This document shows, piece by piece, positions 5,086 through 5,434 of a stretch of DNA of 5,434 bases. How positions within the stretch are numbered: the stretch's first letter is position 1; each line of letters opens with the position of its first letter. The stretch spans positions 1 to 5,434 of the forward strand of contig JBDIBA010000059.1 in assembly GCA_039812705.1 (NCBI GenBank), in the 5' to 3' direction. The position numbers and the translations under genes were made by a program. A model generated the notes under the pieces. It ran no database searches. It was not told where the DNA came from and was given only the letters and a program-made list of their open reading frames with translations. This stretch comes from JBDIBA01 sp039812705. Lineage in GTDB: Bacteria; Actinomycetota; Acidimicrobiia; Acidimicrobiales; JBBSGY01.

Positions 5086-5434
5086 CACGGTGTGTCATGA
5101 CCGACACCACACGACCGCGGTAACCGTTGGCAATTCCACCCATCCACGGAGCATCGCCGTAGTTGTAGACGTTTCCAGAAATGGTGGCAATGAGGTAGCC
5201 GTTGCCGGTTTCCGAAGACATGATGGAGACTGCCTGCTGGCCGCGCACACCCGAGCCGGGCATGGAGCCAAAGTAACTGGCGTCACCAAAGGTGAAGATT
5301 CCACCGTCGGTTGCGACAAGCCAGTAACCGTTACCGGAACCCGTCGAAGCCATTCCGGCAATCGGCTGATTCAATGTCATTGCACCGGTCGAGCCGTGAA
5401 ACGCAGCGTCACCGAATGTGAAGATTCCACCGTC
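5081..5434 (-). CDS. C-terminal end of a GYWLVATDGG/FGDA-repeat protein (5' end beyond window)
   Basis: The open frame enters from the right edge and stops at TAA (5081-5083), giving 117 visible residues. It consists of repeats of about 42 residues. Each begins DGGIFTFGDA, runs through an aromatic/Gly-Ser segment, and ends in GNGYWLVAT. The first visible copy covers 5434-5309 and the second 5308-5180. The last, partial copy begins SGNVYNYGDAPWMGG and is the most diverged. The short Gly/aromatic strands suggest a beta-propeller-like or beta-solenoid fold. Such repeats are, to my knowledge, common in large surface or secreted proteins of Acidimicrobiia, but no function is established that I can name. 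The upstream part, any signal peptide and any catalytic domain lie outside the window. The protein ends shortly after the last repeat, with no membrane anchor or sorting signal at the C-terminus. The gene converges on the HAD gene with an 18-nt gap, so it is a separate transcription unit. Confidence 0.8.
   Translation of the reverse strand, partial: DGGIFTFGDAAFHGSTGAMTLNQPIAGMASTGSGNGYWLVATDGGIFTFGDASYFGSMPGSGVRGQQAVSIMSSETGNGYLIATISGNVYNYGDAPWMGGIANGYRGRVVSVMTHRE
5180..5434 (-). repeat. 126-bp coding repeat, two copies
   Basis: GTGAAGATTCCACCGTC (plus-strand sense) occurs at 5292-5308 and 5418-5434, exactly 126 bp (42 codons) apart. It marks the start of each protein repeat when read on the minus strand. 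The second copy is about one codon longer than the first. Confidence 0.75.

Overview
The window looks like chromosomal DNA of an actinobacterium, probably of the class Acidimicrobiia (Ilumatobacter-like or related freshwater/marine lineages). Two things suggest this. It carries a decaprenylphosphoryl-arabinose (DPA) pathway, UbiA-type DPPR synthase + DprE1 + DprE2, which is typical of arabinan-making Actinobacteria. It also carries the end of a protein built from GYWLVATDGG...FGDA repeats, a repeat type I associate with Acidimicrobiia. The taxonomic call is inference; the pathway calls rest on clear motifs.

Layout. Positions 1-909 (minus strand) hold the N-terminal 303 codons of a class II glutamine amidotransferase of the GlmS type. 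It has unusual insertions and runs off the left edge. A short divergent region (910-993) separates it from a tightly packed plus-strand cluster. The cluster is DPPR synthase (994-2145), DprE1 (2138-3562, overlapping its neighbour by 8 nt), an 81-nt A/C-rich spacer, DprE2 (3644-4402), and a HAD-IB phosphatase (4430-5062). After 18 nt comes the convergent 3' end of a minus-strand repeat protein (5081-5434), which runs off the right edge.

How the genes work together. UbiA joins phosphoribose to decaprenyl phosphate, giving decaprenylphosphoryl-5-phosphoribose (DPPR). A phosphatase must then remove the 5'-phosphate. DprE1 oxidises C2 of the resulting DPR and DprE2 reduces the keto intermediate to DPA, the arabinose donor for cell-envelope arabinan. 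The HAD protein at the end of the operon is the obvious candidate for the phosphatase step, in place of the PAP2-type protein next to ubiA in Mycobacterium tuberculosis.

Two further points stand out. DprE1 has Ala where the mycobacterial enzyme has Cys387, the covalent target of benzothiazinones, along with other changes in the same pocket. Low-complexity linkers in three different genes carry tandem duplications with the same 15-bp (5-codon) period, and a related CAA-rich repeat fills the dprE1-dprE2 spacer. No RNA gene, CRISPR array, insertion sequence or attachment site was seen.
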